64,000 nucleotides of DNA from Aplidium turbinatum (GCA_918807975.1 OU964925.1:24835608-24899607); one strand, 5' to 3'. Counted from the first letter of the stretch, positions 37,701-46,092 are shown. Program-made: numbers and translations. The notes: generated by a model from the letters alone, not told the origin.

Positions 37701-39389
37701 TGCTTTGAAGTATTGAAGTACCTGGCGCAAGAAAGTTTACAAAGTCAGCACTTTTATGATTGCATCACGTGATGCCCCCCCCCCCCGATTGTTCCGCGAC
37801 CTGACGACGTTTAGTCCTCTCTCAGTTTTTTCCTTTTTATTTTCCTTTTTTTTTTTTTTTTTTTTTTTTCCCGTAAGGCACGGCGTTTGTCGAATAGTGA
37901 TGGCGCGTGTCGAGAGACCTCGTCACCGAAAAAGGCAAAAATCGCAGCCCTGCTTGCATCGAACTTGGAATCTGTCCAGAGTTCCTTAAATTCAAACCTC
38001 CAAATTTAAGCGTCTATAAACACTCGGATGACATTTTGTAAGTGTTTAAATGAAACAATGATACACATCAAATGAGGCTCATGCTATGGAATCTTCATGT
38101 GAAAAACAGAAAAAAGGTACCAATTTTTAAAAATTGTCACCTTATGCGACACCTATTCTTTTCCTGAAATGCGCAGTTGATACGCAGTCGACGAATGGCC
38201 ATTCAACAACACTAGATAAGAAAAAAGTATGCAATCAAAATCTTTGCAGTGTAGTACCTATTTGCTGCAGAAACCTTCGTACCGTGAATTCAGGGATCGT
38301 TTTCCGTGCCTTGATGTACATCGAAAGGTCTCCACCACCACAGTACTCCATGATTAAAAATATATAACAGTTGTCCCACTAAAATAGAAATGTTTTACGT
38401 TGATAGGCCTATCTGTCAACCACTCACGATACATGGCCAAGTGGTGTGAGGTTTTGCATCGCTATGAAAAATACGTCTGTGCCTAAAAATACTTTATGGC
38501 ATATTAAGAGCTGCTGTCTTGCAGCTGGTATGACCGTTCTCTGCTTCTAGCTGTCTATTTTTTACATCTTCAATTTGCAACAAACTGTATGTATCGCAAT
38601 AAATTAGAAGCAAAATAAAAGTATCATCGCTCCAATATTTCTATAGCAGTGCTTTTGACAAAAAGTTAGATAGACAAAAGGTTTTCTCTTCAATATGTTC
38701 AAACATGTTTTAAAAACAATAAAAACATAATCTATTGGTGTTGCATAATCTTGATCTTACTTGAAAGTCAATGAGCTGCACTACATGGTCATGTTTGATT
38801 TGCTTTAAGATCTCAATCTCAACCAGGAGATTTTCAATTGATATGCGATTTAGACTTGATTTTAGAATGCATTTTATAGCAAAAGCTTCTTCTGTTTCAT
38901 TGCCCTGCAAAAAGTACATGAAAATTAAAATTTAGTTGTTCGTGCTTCAATGTAGACATAAAATTTTAATCACAGAAAAAAAAGTAGTGGGTATAATATA
39001 CTGCAAAGAAGCCCACAAACAACAATCTGATTTCTTCACGTTTGCCATTTCATAGTGGTAAAAAACTTAATGACAATAATAAAATGCACAGCAGCAAAGT
39101 AGAGGTGGCTCAAGCACAGTGATCAACCATTTTTCATAGAATGTGAAAGCAGAGCAACTCTATGTTTTCTTTCAGGTTGTCAGTGCATTGGAAAATTAAC
39201 TAATTAAACATGATCTAATCACAACATGTCACCATTCTTCATAAGCATTTAGATTGTATGCACCTTTTTGTAAGCTTTATATACAGTTGCGTATGTACCA
39301 CTGCCCAACTTTTCAGTCAACACAAAATCTTTCAGCTTTGGTGGTTTGAAAAGCTTTGGTTCATGCTTTGAAGATGATGCAGCAGTCAT
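28627..39389 (-). CDS. ULK3: ULK3 serine/threonine kinase, 14 coding exons
   Basis: This is unc-51-like kinase 3, a cytoplasmic kinase that in vertebrates phosphorylates GLI factors in Hedgehog signalling, acts in autophagy, and binds ESCRT-III through MIT domains in the abscission checkpoint. I placed 14 coding exons with GT/AG borders and matching phases: 39264-39389, 38761-38904, 38258-38378, 34811-34915, 34301-34407, 33740-33856, 31813-31968, 31343-31448, 30862-30902, 30383-30476, 29871-29938, 29455-29530, 28950-29038 and 28627-28746. They total 1470 nt, or 489 residues (human about 472). The kinase has a glycine loop [10 protein letters not shown] (28-37), AIK lysine K53, αC glutamate E71, HMDLKPQN with D146, DFG 166-168 and APE 189-191. 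MIT-like helices span about 293-365 and 374-450. All catalytic residues are present. SUCLG1 lies just upstream on the same strand. Confidence 0.92.
28950..29038 (-). CDS. ULK3: ULK3 exon 13
   Basis: It encodes [20 protein letters not shown] and RIKDYIQ, the last MIT helix, with phase 0 at GTAAAG. Confidence 0.88.
29347..29421. repeat. foldback element in ULK3 intron 12
   Basis: CTGACAACAAAAACTATCA and AAAGATTTTGCTGTCTGG flank 'gattcaacgtctgcagacggtgaa'. It lies just beside exon 12, and part of one arm is lost. Confidence 0.65.
29455..29530 (-). CDS. ULK3: ULK3 exon 12
   Basis: It encodes [20 protein letters not shown], the acidic second MIT helix, and ends with a strong GTAAGT donor in phase 1. 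Confidence 0.88.
29815..29860. repeat. foldback element arm near ULK3 exon 11
   Basis: 'gttgaatcaatgtaaaaagaacggatctgct' is one arm of the foldback family without its partner, only about 11 bp from the exon 11 donor. Confidence 0.4.
29871..29938 (-). CDS. ULK3: ULK3 exon 11 (second MIT repeat begins)
   Basis: It encodes [20 protein letters not shown], matching the human 'ARDKPRLLAALEVA' region; the phases are 1 and 0. Confidence 0.87.
30048..30124. repeat. foldback element in ULK3 intron 10
   Basis: CCCAGGCAGAAAATACCCAG and CGACTGATTTACTATTTGGG are the ends; the centre keeps 'ctgcagacgttgaatcaatgtaaaa'. Confidence 0.6.
30383..30476 (-). CDS. ULK3: ULK3 exon 10
   Basis: It encodes [14 protein letters not shown] and continues to LLQQL, ending in phase 1 before GTACAG. 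It completes the first MIT repeat. Confidence 0.85.
30862..30902 (-). CDS. ULK3: ULK3 exon 9 (41-nt microexon)
   Basis: This very short exon encodes [13 protein letters not shown], flanked by TTTTTTCAG and GTGCG. It fits the reading phase on both sides and the human sequence at the same place (EVDAQRKEAIKAK), so it is required to connect exons 8 and 10. Confidence 0.88.
31343..31448 (-). CDS. ULK3: ULK3 exon 8 (first MIT repeat)
   Basis: It encodes [20 protein letters not shown] and IEYFVPAIY, the first MIT helix pair, and ends in phase 1. Confidence 0.9.
31704..31783. repeat. foldback element in ULK3 intron 7
   Basis: 'gtttttacattgattcaacatttcagacg' pairs with 'gtacaaatcaatgtaaaaaagtcg', a decayed palindrome less than 40 bp from exon 7. 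Confidence 0.55.
31813..31968 (-). CDS. ULK3: ULK3 exon 7 (end of kinase domain)
   Basis: It encodes residues 241-292 with [19 protein letters not shown] and FVDLEHMPS, and the donor is a perfect GTGAGT. Confidence 0.92.
32030..33494. mobile_element. 1.45-kb hAT-like element in ULK3 intron 6
   Basis: The element spans 32038-33486. The left end CACTGGCGCCGACTT and the complement of the right end, CATAGGCGCCAACTT, match at 12 of 15 bases. It is flanked by an exact 8-bp duplication TATATGAC (32030-32037, 33487-33494). The left end holds tandem 'acggggt/ccacccc' words forming a local hairpin, echoed by CCACCCCG near the right end. No transposase is recognised, so it is a non-autonomous element that inserted within the intron between exons 6 and 7. 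Confidence 0.88.
33740..33856 (-). CDS. ULK3: ULK3 exon 6 (kinase C-lobe)
   Basis: It encodes [16 protein letters not shown] and continues to RPIE, between CCCAG and GTGATT; both borders are phase 0. Confidence 0.92.
34301..34407 (-). CDS. ULK3: ULK3 exon 5 (activation segment)
   Basis: It begins inside the DFG motif and runs through [13 protein letters not shown] to YYDAK, with phase 0 at the donor GTTACT. Confidence 0.93.
34811..34915 (-). CDS. ULK3: ULK3 exon 4 (catalytic loop)
   Basis: It encodes [17 protein letters not shown] with catalytic D146 and ends in the first base of the DFG aspartate codon. Intron 3 before it is the longest (about 3.3 kb) and full of repeats. Confidence 0.93.
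35006..35400. mobile_element. probable Penelope-like N-terminal fragment in inverted arrangement
   Basis: Arms at 35078-35149 and 35266-35337 are reverse complements with one mismatch in 72 bp, separated by 116 bp. Both encode [20 protein letters not shown], the left on minus and the right on plus. The minus-strand frame continues [15 protein letters not shown]. The pattern of basic helix, D-x-x-F, C-x-x-x-x-x-x-P-x-F-x-x-F-K resembles the N-terminal region of Penelope-like reverse transcriptases; this is from memory and only moderately sure. Confidence 0.5.
36282..36473 (-). CDS. possible zinc-finger first exon nested in ULK3 intron 3
   Basis: A 63-codon frame starts [15 protein letters not shown] and contains '[20 protein letters not shown]' followed by H. 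The spacing H-x2-C-x11-H-x4-H resembles a C2H2/BED-type finger lacking one cysteine. The open frame is interrupted by a plausible donor, CATTCAG|GTAAAC, near 36308. It could be the first exon of a transposase-like gene inserted in the intron on the same strand as ULK3. No further exon was proven, though an open minus frame at about 35860-36080 is a candidate. Confidence 0.3.
   Translation of the reverse strand: MTKKRNNPPTTRIAKASVDLTEKRLRFSKQRVKHGICSKELSREALSRHFGTYHSGKLLANSV
36903..36996. repeat. foldback element in ULK3 intron 3
   Basis: CCAGCCAGCAAACTTG and ACGACAGGTTTTGCTAGCTGGG are the ends; the centre 'gattcaacgtctgcagacgttgaatc' is a perfect palindrome. Confidence 0.75.
37155..37650 (+). 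repeat. direct duplication of about 165 bp
   Basis: 37155-37320 and 37482-37650 share 'ggttatttyatctataaaagaaacc', 'gttgtgtcgaatagcacgaaacgtgtg' and 'aacttcgatcaaagcatt'. A third partial match links 36630-36690 to 37360-37420 through 'ctgaacatctggtcggaaactaggct'. It looks like a local direct duplication in the intron. Confidence 0.7.
37838..37870. repeat. poly-T tract
   Basis: About 30 thymines, preceded by a poly-C run near 37774. On the minus strand (sense for ULK3) this is poly-A, so it could be a retroposed 3' end. Confidence 0.6.
37942..38035 (+). mobile_element. Penelope-like fragment, third copy
   Basis: The plus frame reads [20 protein letters not shown] and then YKHSDDIL, sharing about 45 bp almost exactly with the complement of 35048-35090. 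It extends the same coding family beyond the point reached there. Confidence 0.45.
38258..38378 (-). CDS. ULK3: ULK3 exon 3 (hinge region)
   Basis: It encodes residues 91-130, including [14 protein letters not shown], and ends one base into codon 131 before GTACTA. Confidence 0.92.
38761..38904 (-). CDS. ULK3: ULK3 exon 2 (ATP lysine, αC helix)
   Basis: It encodes residues 43-90, including FAIKC and [15 protein letters not shown], between TTTTTGCAG and GTAAG, phase 0 on both sides. Confidence 0.93.
39264..39389 (-). CDS. ULK3: ULK3 exon 1 (start codon, glycine loop)
   Basis: It encodes residues 1-42, from [11 protein letters not shown] to ATVYKAYKK, and ends in phase 0 before GTGCAT. The first ATG after upstream non-coding sequence is used, and the length before the kinase fold matches other ULK3 proteins. 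Confidence 0.9.
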
Positions 39390-40237
39390 GGTTAAACAAA
39401 AGCATACTTACAATACTTTGCAATTCTATGTGAAAAGAAACATACTTTATTAAACAAAAAAGAAATTTGACCACATTGAATTGTTCAAAATGCATTTACA
39501 CATGAATCCAAGAAAACGACTGTATGATTTTATCTAAGTTGTCAGTTATTTCTGTCAAAAAATACACCACATAAACAGAGCATTGGTGTACAAGCAATTC
39601 TAGTAAAGAATGCAAACACACATAAATACAAAAAGCAATACATCCCAATGACAAATCAATTCCACATTTTGTTTTACCGTACGTTTCAAAATTGAAATAC
39701 CAACACAAAAATTTGACCAATTTAGGACTTCTAAATGCATTTGCTAGAAAAACACTTTAGATTTCCTTTGAATTAAAGAACACATCAATAATCTTTCCAT
39801 TGGTAAACCATAATAACTTACAAATAGCTGCATAAGTTTCTGGATTTTGTATAGCATAGAGATGCACAATTAAAAATGTCAAAATTTAAAATATATATGC
39901 ATTAATTAAGTGCATTTTTTAAAACATTTTTGTTATTTTTTGGCTAAAACTGTGTTTAAATGTTCCGGATTTAAAACAAAAGACATCATATATATAATTG
40001 TATTATATCACCAGTAAGTCATATAATCAAACCTAAATTTCCTAGTTCGCAACAAACAAACAAGGTGTTGGGAACTGAATGGCAAAAATTGAAATACAGT
40101 ATTGTTCAAAACATCATTAACAAATATTCATTTACAGTTTAACAAATCAGATCACACATCTTTAAAATCTTCATGACAAAACTTGACCAAACATAAATAA
40201 AATACTTTCCAGTTGACAGAAAAACAAACAACCTGAT

Positions 40238-41233
40238 TTAACTAACAAATTTACGTCCACCATAAAATTTTGTGTATTCTTTGATCATCGTTGTTCCCAT
40301 TTCAGCTGGTGATAAAGTGACGTTTACTCCAGCTTCCCGCAAGATTTCAATTTTCCCTTCTGCTCCACCTTTACCTCCAGAAATAATGGCACCAGCATGT
40401 CCCATTCGCCTTCCAGGAGGGGCAGTTAGTCCAGCAATGAAAGACACAACAGGTTTAGCATTTGCACCTCGATTGTGTTCAGCAAGATATGCAGCCGCTT
40501 TTTCTTCAGCACCACCTCCAATTTCGCCAATCAATAAAATTCCTTCAGTGGCAGGATCATTTAAGAAAACTTCAAGACAGTCAACAAAGTTGGTGCCATT
40601 AAAAGGATCGCCTCCAATGCCAACACATAAAGTTTGACCTAATCCAACGTTGGTAGTTTGGTGAACAGCTTCATAGGTCAAAGTACCTGACCTTGAAACA
40701 ATGCCAATATTTCCAGGTTTGTGGATATGACCAGGCATGATACCGATCTTGCATTGACCTGGATTAATGATACCAGGGCAGTTGGGTCCAATTAGACGAG
40801 TTTTGTCCTGTGCTTGCAGACATTTCTTTACTCGAACCATGTCTTGTTGAGGAATACCTTCAGTAATGCACACTGCTAGTGGGATTTCTGCAAGTACAGC
40901 ATCCATGATAGCATCAGCTGCAAATGGTGGAGGTACAAAAATCACTGTTGCTTCAGCATCTGTTGCAGACTTAGCTTCAGCACAATCTTTGAAAACAGGC
41001 AAACCACAATGAGTGGAACCAGCCTTTTTTGGGGAAACTCCACCAACCATATTTGTTCCATATGCAATCGCTTGTTTGCTATGAAATGTGCCTTGTCTTC
41101 CAGTAAAACCTTGGCATATTACTTTTGTAGTTTTGTTTATGCACATATTCTTTCGTGTTGAATCGTAAGCAACATTACGCATCAATTGCCTGCCACATGA
41201 CAAGACAGGACGAAGAATATGGCCTCTAAACAT
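40238..41233 (-). CDS. SUCLG1: succinyl-CoA ligase alpha subunit, mitochondrial (single exon)
   Basis: This is the alpha subunit of succinyl-CoA synthetase, which makes ATP or GTP from succinyl-CoA in the TCA cycle as a heterodimer with SUCLA2 or SUCLG2 in the mitochondrial matrix. The 331-residue frame from the ATG at 41233 has a basic N-terminal targeting stretch ([19 protein letters not shown]). It is followed by the CoA-binding motif [13 protein letters not shown], then [55 protein letters not shown] and the phosphohistidine loop RRMGHAGAI with H279. Every expected motif is present and no stop interrupts it. Human SUCLG1 has several introns, so an intact intronless gene points to intron loss or a functional retrocopy. 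A weak upstream extension to a TTG exists but the ATG is preferred. Confidence 0.95.
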   Translation of the reverse strand: MFRGHILRPVLSCGRQLMRNVAYDSTRKNMCINKTTKVICQGFTGRQGTFHSKQAIAYGTNMVGGVSPKKAGSTHCGLPVFKDCAEAKSATDAEATVIFVPPPFAADAIMDAVLAEIPLAVCITEGIPQQDMVRVKKCLQAQDKTRLIGPNCPGIINPGQCKIGIMPGHIHKPGNIGIVSRSGTLTYEAVHQTTNVGLGQTLCVGIGGDPFNGTNFVDCLEVFLNDPATEGILLIGEIGGGAEEKAAAYLAEHNRGANAKPVVSFIAGLTAPPGRRMGHAGAIISGGKGGAEGKIEILREAGVNVTLSPAEMGTTMIKEYTKFYGGRKFVS

Positions 41234-41283
41234 GGCTAACCAAGTGCGTGCAGTCAAGAGTCTTATATATACAAAAGTTTTCT
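41234..41283 (-). promoter_or_regulatory. acceptor-like site in SUCLG1 5' leader
   Basis: On the minus strand AACTTTTTTTTCTAG ends at 41282, 48 nt before the SUCLG1 ATG. A long pyrimidine run with AG so near the start is what a 5'-UTR intron or a trans-splice acceptor looks like. Confidence 0.4.
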
Positions 41284-41879
41284 AGAAAAAAAAGTTAAAT
41301 ATTAAATTAAACTTATTTGTGCCAAAAAGTTACGTGTGCATTAATCTACTTGATTATCTCCTGATGACTATTTTAAATTAGGGCAACTTGTCCGGAACTA
41401 ACATATTGCAAAAGTGCTTGCTTAGAAAGTTGCTTTGAAGCTGGACTCTGTCCAGGGTTGCCAGACTGAAATTTGAAAAAAAGGCCAATCTCACCACAAA
41501 AAAAGGCCAACTTGAGGCCAAATAGGTAGAAAAAAGGCCAAAAATAAGCCAAACTAAAACAAGATAAAATTAGCATTGTAAGTCGTGACTCAATGTGCCA
41601 GAATCCGAGCCAGGGTTGCCAGACTGAAATTTGCAAAAAAGGCCAAACTCACCAAAAAAAAGGCCAACTTGAGGCCAAATAGGTAAAAAAAAGACCAAAA
41701 ATAAGCCAAACTCAAACAGGGTAAAATAAGCATTGTAAGTAGTGACTCAATGTGCCAGAATCCGAGCTTGGATTTGTTTTTGTTGAATATCAGCATTCAG
41801 CAGCAGAATTGCCAGACTATGAAAAGGTCTTAAAGCCAAAATAATACAAAAAAAGGCCAAACAAGGAAAATATTAGATA

Positions 41880-42240
41880 AGTCAAGTCAATTTATTTTGT
41901 TTCAACAATGCCATATATAATATATTAACAAACAAGCAGAGTAAATGTAATTTTCAAAACAATGCATTGTACAACTGTTGGTTAGATTATGGCGCAATCA
42001 GGATCGTAGCGAAAGACCATACGCAGTCATCAGTCAGCCACCACCCCATAACAGTAAATCTAACTACACATTCATACACACTAGTGTGCAGAGGCAGGCA
42101 CACTACTTCAATGAATAAAAAAGATTTGCCACTGAGATTCAGAAACAACTGCTTTTGGTTTGAATCTCCATTCTCAGACTGAATAAGCCGAGGATGAAGA
42201 CTCAAACCAGCGATCAACAATTAACCAACGACCAATATGT
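41880..42240 (-). mobile_element. unclassified retroelement 3' fragment
   Basis: The sequence starting 'gtcaagtcaatttattttg' breaks the inner hAT copy. On the minus strand it ends AATAAATTGACTTGAC, like the short-repeat 3' tails of CR1/L2-type LINEs. No coding sequence is recognised. Confidence 0.35.
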
Positions 42241-42452
42241 GATTGTGTGCTAGAATAGGCTACAGCACTTGCGAAAGCTTTCCTGAAATAATGGGGATAA
42301 ACTTGAATACATCCACGGAATTGCAACAATTATTATGTAAAACATACAAAAACAGGACAATCTGATACTACTGTCGAAAACAAAGATTAAGAAGTACGAT
42401 ACGATGATATACTGTAAAGATAGGTTATCCTTTGCATTGAGCACTTAAGGTA

Positions 42453-42903
42453 CGCATGTACAGGGGCGCCGGAACGATTTTTGACTGGGGGGAAAGATTA
42501 TGAAAAAAGGGCAAAAAAACTGAAAGGCCAATTTTTTTAAAGTTTTAAGATAAGATTTAGCGATAATGCTCATCTATCAACTCACTATTGAGTATATAAT
42601 ACTAATGAGAGCCTACAAGTGTGCGGTATACAAAGAAGAGCATCATGCTATATGTTATAATGATGTATAAACTGACTGTGTTGCAAAATTTTGTGCCGTG
42701 AATATCATTTTGAGGCAAAATTGAAAGATTATAATTAGTCTAAAAGCGAATAGCAGAAATTGTTATATTGCAAAATGTGCAGTAGCTTACATGACCTTAA
42801 AAGGGCACCATTGCGCCCCCTGTCCCTCCATCTACAGAAAAATTGAGGGCAGGGGGGCAGATGCCCCCCCCCCCCCCCCGCTTCCGGCGCCCCTGCACAT
42901 GTA
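42453..42903. mobile_element. 435-bp hAT-like MITE with 8-bp TSD
   Basis: The element runs 42461-42895. The ends CAGGGGCGCCGGAA and TTCCGGCGCCCCTG are perfect inverted repeats, with G-rich and C-rich runs just inside. The flanks CGCATGTA and CACATGTA match at 7 of 8 bases. It is the youngest-looking insertion inside the nested pile. Confidence 0.88.
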
Positions 42904-43522
42904 TATCCATGTAACAGCGATGGAACGGTAAAAAAGGCCAAATGGATATTTACCTGTTTCTATCAAAGTAATATATATCTATAATAGGCTATTCATATTT
43001 ATTGATAGCGAATTTTAATAAATTGTAGCAAAAATATTTTTGAAAGTAGCCCGAAGAATAACAATATAAAAGAACTGTAGAGGATGAGTTTTAATCCGCT
43101 ACAGTGGTGACATCTGGCACCACTAGCTGGCTTAGAGGGTGAGCGCAGTCTGACTCGGCGCTGGCGTCACATTACGAGTATTAAACAAGACAGTAGGCCT
43201 ATAGAACATGCATTGAACAATGGTGAATATGGTTTTCATCTGGTGAGGTTACGAATTACGATATATGAGAAATATTGATTATTATGCATTTTGAAGAATA
43301 AATTTAAAAAAGGCCAAATTTAAGGCCAAATCTAGAAAAAGGCCAAATGTATAATTTCTAAGGCCAACAGACTCTAAAAAAGGCCAAATTCGAGAAATTT
43401 GGCCTTAAAAAGGCCAATCTGGTAACCCTGATCCGAGCTTGGATTTGTTCTTGTTGAATATCAGCATTTAGAAGCAGAGATGCCAGACTATGAAAAAGTG
43501 TTAAAGCCAAAATAATACAAAA

Positions 43523-43828
43523 GGATTGGTTTTGAATCTTTATCCTCGGACTGACAAAGCTTTGATAGGTTATTCCTGGTAGTTTTGCATACCTGTAGAG
43601 GCTTTCGACGCGGGCCGGTTACCGAGATTGACAGAGTTAAATTTCCGATTGTTGAAGTCTTGTTGCCAGGGAATTATTCCATCCTCCATTTGGTGCCGCT
43701 GAATGGAGAACAGTCCTTAGAATGTGTTACTCAAGTGCACACCCCGAGAGTCAAATCAGCACCGCTTGAACTTGAAGCTTCTTCGTTCGCGAAGTCACGC
43801 GCTAACCAACTGAGCTATCGGGGCGGAC
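43523..43828 (-). repeat. tRNA-derived SINE, most complete copy
   Basis: Read on the minus strand it begins CCGCCCCGATAGCTCAGTTGG (A box TAGCTCAGTTG fits exactly) and has an imperfect B box, GTTCAAGCG. The segment CTCGGGG complements the acceptor stem. It then runs through a body of about 220 bp to the tail 'gtccgaggataaagattcaaaaccaatcc'. It inserted into the outer hAT element, whose sequence continues on both sides. Other copies lie at 20408, 18922, 47011 and 49797. Confidence 0.85.
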
Positions 43829-45119
43829 TTAAAAAAAGCCAAAAAAGGAAAATATTAGATAAAAGAGGCCAAATAGATGTTCACCTGTTTCTAGCAAAAT
43901 ACTGTCTATAATATTCATATTTCTTGATATTTTATGATTTGTAGCGAATTTTAATAAATTGTAGCAAAAATATTTCTGAAAGTAGCTCGTAAAATAGCAA
44001 GTATAAAAGATCTGTAGCGGATGAGTTTAAATCCGCTACAGTGGTGAGATCTGGCTGGCTTAGAGGTGAGCGCAGTCTGACTTGGCGCAGGCGTCACATT
44101 ACGAGTATTTAAACAAGTATAGAACATGTCTTGAACAATGGTGAATATGGTTTTCATCTGGTAAGGTTACGATATATGAGAAATATTGATTATTATGCAT
44201 TTTGAAGAATAAATTCAAAAAAGGCCAAATGTATAATTTCTAAGGCCAACAGACTTTAAAAAAGGCCAAATTCGAGAAATTTGGCCTTAAAAAGGCCAAT
44301 CTGGTAACCCTGACTCTGTCTGTCTGGAACTGGAAGCTCTGTTCTTTTTCTTTATTATTTATGTGGTGTGACGTCATCAATTGGGCTCCACTATTGCCAA
44401 GAAGAAATAAGGGTGAAAAACGTACTTGATTCTGATTAAAACGGAATGGCTACAAATTTCTGCTTTATTTGAAATTATTTTACTTTGTTAGCATAACATA
44501 TAAGCAGTAGGTTACTGGATTTACCATTAGACAAGAAAGGCTGAAGCCTAAGGCTCCAAGATTTATGGGCCTCAAAATTTAAGATGTTCCATGTAAATTT
44601 AAAAACGTTTAAACATGGCCTATTTATTTATTTATTTATTTGTATCAGACAAGGTTCATATTATTTTGGAAAAACTTTCACGTGGTAAAAAAAACTATAT
44701 ATATATTTGGAGAAACTTTCACGTGGTAATGACCACGGATATGGTCATGACGTAAAATTTTCTGACAACTAGTTTTAATAAAGTGAAGTACGGTAAGTAG
44801 CCTATTCATAAACAGGTCGTAATGCAAATTGAATTTCTGGCGTGTTACTTATGGAAAGGAAATATTACGCAGGTTAAAGGTTACATTTTCAACCGTTACT
44901 TTGAAAATGGCTTGATTGTTAATAGTCATTGAAAAAATCATCTGCTAATTTTTAACGAACGATGTTAGTTAATTATTTTCTTTGACACACATTTCCTATT
45001 TTACAGTAGTCTAATATTTTACAAAATGTTAATTACAATCAAATTACAAAATTTGGTTATTTCCAAATGGTTAATTTCAACACTTGTGTGCAGGGACGTA
45101 ATCAGGGGGGGGGGGATTA

Positions 45120-46092
45120 CTTCCCCAAAATATTTTTTTATTTAACCATGATAATGATTCTCTAAACATTCCATACTTCTCAAAAACGCTTACTCAACAT
45201 TCAATAGAATTCACAGGTGCGAAAACATGGAACGAATTTCCTTCTTCAATTAGAAAGACTGATACAAAGTCACTTTTTATTCACAAACTAAAACAACATT
45301 TAAGCAAAACGGACACGCAATAGATTGAATAGAAAGACAACGTAGAAAGGCTTTCTTGCATTCTTGTGAAGATTTTAGTGGAAATCCGAAATTATTTACC
45401 AAAGACTAGGCTTACCTAACAATAATACCGATTGCTTGTGCTGTACTTTTATGTTTGTAGATATTAACAGCAAACGCAATACTCCATAATCGACACGACA
45501 CGTCGCAAAAGGGAATGAGAGCTTCATCAACACTATCAGGACATCATCATCTACCAGCTCATCCATTCCATCACCCACCAGGACAAAAAACAATAACTTA
45601 AAATGGACATCAAACCTCAATCGTCGTAGGCTACTGTGTGATGTGCAGTCTAACCATAGAAAGAGCTCAACACCTGTTCTCCTGGGCCACATTGAAACGG
45701 GCTTTTGCCTGAGGATGGGTTTCTTTTATGTCCGGTTTTCTTTCTCCATCCTATTATTATTATTATGACTGCTCATCGACATCAATATTGGAACTGGCAA
45801 ATTCAATTCACAACACTTTTCATTAGGCTGTCATTCATTATTACATGTGTGCTTCTCTCTGTTTTTGTTTTATTTTTTGCTATTTGTTTTTTGGGTTTTG
45901 TGGCCGTGCTAACTACTGATATATAGCCTACATATAATTTTTCATTCAGGCACGTTTTAAACCTTTCAAGGTTTTGCCACCTTTTCCCGTTCGTTAACGT
46001 GCTGGTAGGTTTATATCGATTTTTGTAGTTAGTATCTTTTTCGTCCCGGACGCGTTGATGACGAAAAATAAAATGATTGATTGATTGATTTA
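45120..46092 (+). mobile_element. 5'-truncated CR1/L2-type LINE
   Basis: The plus frame before the stop at 45321 reads FSKTLTQHSIEFTGAKTWNE, then FPSSIRKTDTKSLFIHKLKQ. This is the last part of a reverse-transcriptase ORF ('H.ar.aka.WN.LP..ir...s...FK..lk') as in the longer ORF at 47691-49148. A 3' UTR of about 750 bp follows, ending 'aataaaATGATTGATTGATTG', a tetranucleotide tail. The 5' break lies beside a poly-G run at about 45106. Confidence 0.75.

Larger units (their letters stand above)
41603..43438. mobile_element. inner hAT-like element nested in its own relative
   Basis: This copy runs 41611-43430 with the same CAGGGTTGCCAGACTG and ...CTGGTAACCCTG ends. It is bounded by the exact 8-bp duplication ATCCGAGC (41603-41610, 43431-43438), which interrupts the outer copy. 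The outer sequence resumes in register at 43439. Its middle (about 41880-42930) is itself filled by later insertions. The nesting gives a firm relative age. Confidence 0.92.
41445..44320. mobile_element. outer hAT-like element with exact 8-bp TSD
   Basis: The element runs 41453-44312. It begins CAGGGTTGCCAGACTG; the complement of its right end reads CAGGGTTACCAGATTG. It is flanked by the exact duplication ACTCTGTC at 41445-41452 and 44313-44320. AAGGCCAA words recur throughout both ends. A second copy of the same element (41611-43430) and a SINE (43523-43828) interrupt it, so its own sequence is only about 0.7 kb. It sits about 170 bp upstream of the SUCLG1 leader and so may affect that promoter. 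Confidence 0.92.

Noticed and set aside
40272-40637. Open frame on the plus strand over SUCLG1
   Set aside because: It is an antisense shadow of the conserved SUCLG1 coding sequence.
41234-41257. Extension of SUCLG1 by eight codons to 41257
   Set aside because: The extension starts at TTG, not ATG; the ATG at 41233 gives a normal mitochondrial leader and length.
41453-41766. Apparent tandem repeat of about 155 bp with AAGGCCAA words
   Set aside because: It is fully explained by one hAT-like copy inserted into another, with target duplications at both levels.
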